Assembly: GCA_914767715.1 (NCBI GenBank)
Contig: OU612067.1
Location: 1,424,001-1,488,000, forward strand
Length of the DNA stretch: 64,000 nucleotides
Source: Membranipora membranacea
Taxonomy: Eukaryota > Bryozoa > Gymnolaemata > Cheilostomatida > Membraniporidae
Direction of reading: 5' to 3'
Below are positions 61,142-64,000 of the stretch, one piece after another. How positions within the stretch are numbered: position 1 is the stretch's first letter; each line of letters begins with the position of its first letter. The notes below the pieces were generated by a model. It saw only the letters and a list, made by a program, of their open reading frames with translations. It searched no databases and was not told where the DNA came from. The position numbers and the translations under genes are program-made.

Positions 61142-62004
61142 CCAATCAATCAATCAAATAATTAAACAATCAATCAATCAATCAACCAACCAACCAATCA
61201 ACCAATCAATCAATCAAATAATTAAACAATCAATCAATCAATCAACCAACCAACCAATCAACCAATCAATCAATATTGTCTCATGAATTCTCCAATAATA
61301 ACCAAGGAGGAATTATAACTTTTTACAACCCTGGTTTGAGAAATGAGGACAGGTTGGAGTAGAATGCACACATGGATTAGATAATTTATTTGAAATATCC
61401 TCTTTTGAAGATAGTCAATCTTAGTTCAGTTTCATGATTAATTGAAAGGTTTATGGTGAGAGTTAATAGAATTTAATTATAAAAAAATCCTTCTAACCTG
61501 GTGGTTTGTATAACTTGTCTAATTATGAAGACAGTCATACCGAATTCATGTTCGTGAAAACCTACATGTTTAGAATTTGAGTTTTTAATGTAACCAATTT
61601 GATTTTGATTTAAATATTCTGCTGATTTCTTATAGCTACCATAGGGATGTTAACAGGATGGCAACACCGATGTTGAAAAATCAGTCTTTATATAATGATT
61701 CAAGGTCCATGCATTAGTAGCAGGCGTTTCAGCCCTTCACGTAATCACCTTACAACCTATTTGGCCTGTTGCAGTGCCTTTATAATCAGTGGCCTCATAG
61801 AAAGTTTTTAGATACCAATATGCTAGTAAGATATCACTACTAAAGTATCACGGATTAAAAACACAGCACCAGGTAACTCACGTTGAGACCTTCATCCAGC
61901 AGTAGTAAGCTCTTTGTAAAAGCCTTGTGTGCTAAAGTTTCTAGAAAACTTTCGATGGGGCTCATTGTTGTCAAATCATTTTCTTTGACCCTTGATCCCA
62001 AACT
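59527..62004 (-). CDS. unrecognised gene, three 3' exons (5' end not found)
   Basis: Three exons join with matching phases: 61882-62004 (41 codons, SLGSRVKENDLTTMSPIESF), 60417-60556 (NAKASIKKDIPSRDILRDLS, then LLEQVEAEYKRVYQVDRRG) and 59527-59731 (TRVRQLLKTFKLCPGTMKL, stop at 59527). The borders are AG at each acceptor and GTGAGT or GTAAGA donors. The middle exon is helical and charged. I do not recognise a family. The last exon could instead end at a donor after PTLG (GTACGA, near 59610), with more exons beyond. Exons 1 and 2 look real; the third is weaker. The gene must start upstream, beyond 62 kb, possibly across the LINE relic there. Confidence 0.5.
61046..61274. repeat. (ATCA)n tetranucleotide satellite with an exact 60-bp duplication
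   Basis: About 230 bases of ATCA/ACCA units. The 60 bases 61141-61200 are repeated exactly at 61201-61260, including the interrupting piece AATAATTAAAC, so part of the tract has expanded as a higher-order unit. It lies in an intron of the minus-strand gene. Confidence 0.95.
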
Positions 62005-62074
62005 CTAAATGAAAAGAAAAGAATGATCAGTTGGGAATCAAGACTTAACAAGCAAGGATGTGACACACATAATA

Positions 62075-62200
62075 GGAGTAGGTTAGAGCGCCTGCCCGCT
62101 GACGCGTAAGCGTTGGAAGTCTCGGCTTCAAATCCCGCTGCAGTCTACCAACTACTGGGTCCAATTGACGCCCAAGGTGTGTTCCCACCAAGATTAAAAG
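62075..62200 (+). repeat. tRNA-derived SINE, copy 2
   Basis: GGTTAGAGCGCCTGCCCGCT and the B-box-like CGGCTTCAAATCCCGC are followed by CTGCAG and then ACTGGGTCCAATTGACGCCC, the same body as the copy at 4.2-4.4 kb. The A box is degraded. Confidence 0.7.
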
Positions 62201-62429
62201 TTTTCTTTATTTTAGACTGTTATCAATCTTAACTAGATTTAAGTACCCCTATATACATATATATAGGTCAGGTCAGGATTAGGATGATAAGCTTGCCACT
62301 GATAAACACTGTAACCCAGTACCACCTGCCATGGGTCGAGATCCCACTAATCTTGAGATCCCACTGGCATTAACAGGAAGTGAGAGGGTGGGTAGACACC
62401 CTGATACGATAAAAAAACTGCCTATATGA

Positions 62430-63712
62430 GCGCATGCACTTTGGTTCTACTGCTAATCTACCAACCCCGTTCCCTGCTGTCTTGCAGACGACCCCCTTCT
62501 GGTCAAAGCCTATGGGAGCAAACTTCAACAGAAAACACAGGGAAAGTTGCACAAAAGACAACGAATGGCTTTTACCAGAGTGTGAGAGCTTATGGGACCC
62601 TCCTGTAAGCCACCCTGACTAGCCAGTGGGAAGTGATAATACAATGTTACTAACAGAAAAGAACGATCTCCTTTCCAGATTGGCAGAGCGCTACAGCATG
62701 CTTTTGAATGAGGCTCCTGAGATCGACCAGTAGGTTCGCTATTGCAGATCTGAGGCATTCCCCTGTTCAACACTGGATGAGCATTTGCCCTGATATTGAA
62801 GAGATCAAAGAGGCTGCAGAGATGCTAAGTGAATGGAAGTCACCTGGTTCTGATGGTATCCATCCTGAATATTTTAAGAGGAGGGGGTCATAAAATGCTA
62901 AGCGCTCTTCATGAAATTATCCAGGAAGCGTTGTACCTCAAGATTGGAATGACGGTCAGCTTGTGACCGGAATGACAGACTTGATCTTTTCCTCAAACAG
63001 ATGCAGGAGAAAAGCATTGAGCAGAACTGTTGATTTCACAAAGGGGCCCGATACTGTGGACAGGACAATCCTATCGAAGCTACTCTTGAAGTTCTTCTCC
63101 CCTACTCACTCCACTAACCTTGTCAGTCAGTGCCTTGCACACAGGCATAAATGCTTCAGTAAAACTCTAGGGAGAGCTCTCTGATTAATTTTAGGTGAAC
63201 AATGGTGTAAAACAAGGATGAGTGTTAGCTCTGAAACTCTTCCCTATATTCCTATAAGCGGTACTTTAACATACTTTCCGTGACTGTAATAAGGGTGTAT
63301 GGATACAGACCTTTTCTGCAGCTCATCTTTTCAATGTGAACCAGTAGAAATCTATATAAATCTGCAACTTGAAGTATGCCCAAGAAATAATCAACAGATT
63401 CGTGCAATCGACCAAAGCATTTGGGCTGAAAATCAACATTAAAAAAACGGAGATGCTCTCCCAGCCTCCCCTGGCTCATGTGATAGTGGAATTCCTGTTT
63501 ACATAAACAATGTTTGCCAGTGTCCCAAAAAGTTTAAGTCTCCCGGATCGACAGTTATGTTCAGAATTGATGGAGAGACCCACGCAATGATGTCTAATGC
63601 CTAGTCTCGAAATAATACAGTCTGGTACAGCAAGGTTATCAAGTTTTGAGCCAAAATCTATTTTCATTGTGCCATAATACTGGCCTCCCTGTTATATGGA
63701 TCATAAGATGTA
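62430..63712 (+). pseudogene. RTE-like LINE relic, heavily mutated
   Basis: Fragments in several frames follow ORF2 order: LTEKNDLLSRLAERYSMLLN (about 62647), DIEEIKEAAEMLSEWKSPGS then DGIHPEY (about 62790-62875), DFTKGPDTVDRTILSKLL (about 63030), VNNGVKQG then a stop (about 63195), KAFGLKINIKKTEMLSQPP (about 63415) and LASLLYGS (about 63690). These match RT regions and the post-RT YGSE-like block of RTE-type LINEs. Many stops and shifts and the absence of an intact catalytic YxDD show an old copy. Confidence 0.8.
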
Positions 63713-64000
63713 ATCTCATAATAATCTGAGAACAGAATGATGTTTTTTTTTTAAATTACAGGTACAATCTTCTTTACAAGAACCTGGATGCATATATATG
63801 CATAACACATTTATTAGCCGGTCTTGTCAAGCTGTTGTCCTCCCTAGCCTTTCTCAAATGCCTCTTTTTTGTTTTGTTATAATCTCAAATGCCTGGGAGA
63901 TTAATCAACTGTATGACCTGTGTTTAAAAGCGCTTGATAAATATCTTCTTTTTTCGTGGTCATAATTCTTAGATCATGATCATTGACATCTTTTTCCTGT
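63713..64000. other. non-coding window end
   Basis: Nothing recognised after the LINE relic. Confidence 0.35.

Noticed and set aside
60965-61165. ORF of INQS repeats
   Set aside because: It is simple translation of the ATCA satellite.
61046-61274. CRISPR-like regular repeats
   Set aside because: The tract is a tetranucleotide satellite in an intron of a eukaryotic gene, without unique spacers.

Overview
The window is animal (metazoan) nuclear DNA: AT-rich, with multi-exon genes carrying GT-AG introns of a few hundred bases to a few kilobases, and many relics of LINEs, tRNA-derived SINEs and small inverted-repeat transposons. A canonical class B1 hormone GPCR and a CARF-type transcription factor fit an invertebrate, probably bilaterian, genome. 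I cannot name the species. Exon models were built by hand from splice sites and reading phase; for the main genes every junction is phase-consistent.

Layout. 0.5-3.9 kb (-): an unrecognised nuclear-type protein with a SUMO-interaction-like motif. 4-14.9 kb: no convincing gene; a LINE tail, two tRNA-derived SINEs and several hairpins or MITEs. 15.0-24.3 kb (+): an eight-exon CARF-like (ALS2CR8) transcription factor. Its last intron holds, on the same strand, a complete two-exon gene for a secreted propeller-like/Thr-Pro stalk/PAN-like protein. 25.3-32.7 kb (-): a twelve-exon class B1 (secretin-family) receptor of 560 residues, convergent with CARF. 32.7-39.2 kb: mostly non-coding, with a 629-bp TTAA-flanked palindromic element. 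39.3-44.1 kb (-): a second secreted protein of the same architecture as the nested gene (signal peptide, NHL-like propeller, Thr-rich stalk with polyQ, PAN-like end). 45.4-48.4 kb (+): head-to-head with it, a decayed NHL-type ectodomain followed by intact exons for one membrane span and a cytoplasmic tail with a YVNM motif. 49.9-50.4 kb (-): a coiled-coil exon. 51.3-53.8 kb: a 2.5-kb foldback transposon with minisatellite arms and an 8-bp target duplication. 55.6-57.5 kb (-): a LINE relic with endonuclease and RNase H but no reverse transcriptase. 59.5-62.0 kb (-): three phase-matched exons of an unrecognised gene. 62.4-63.7 kb (+): an RTE-like LINE relic.

The most distinctive points are the local family of propeller/stalk/PAN proteins (one nested inside CARF, one divergent from a decayed membrane-anchored relative) and a set of non-autonomous DNA transposons whose exact ends and target duplications can be read directly.
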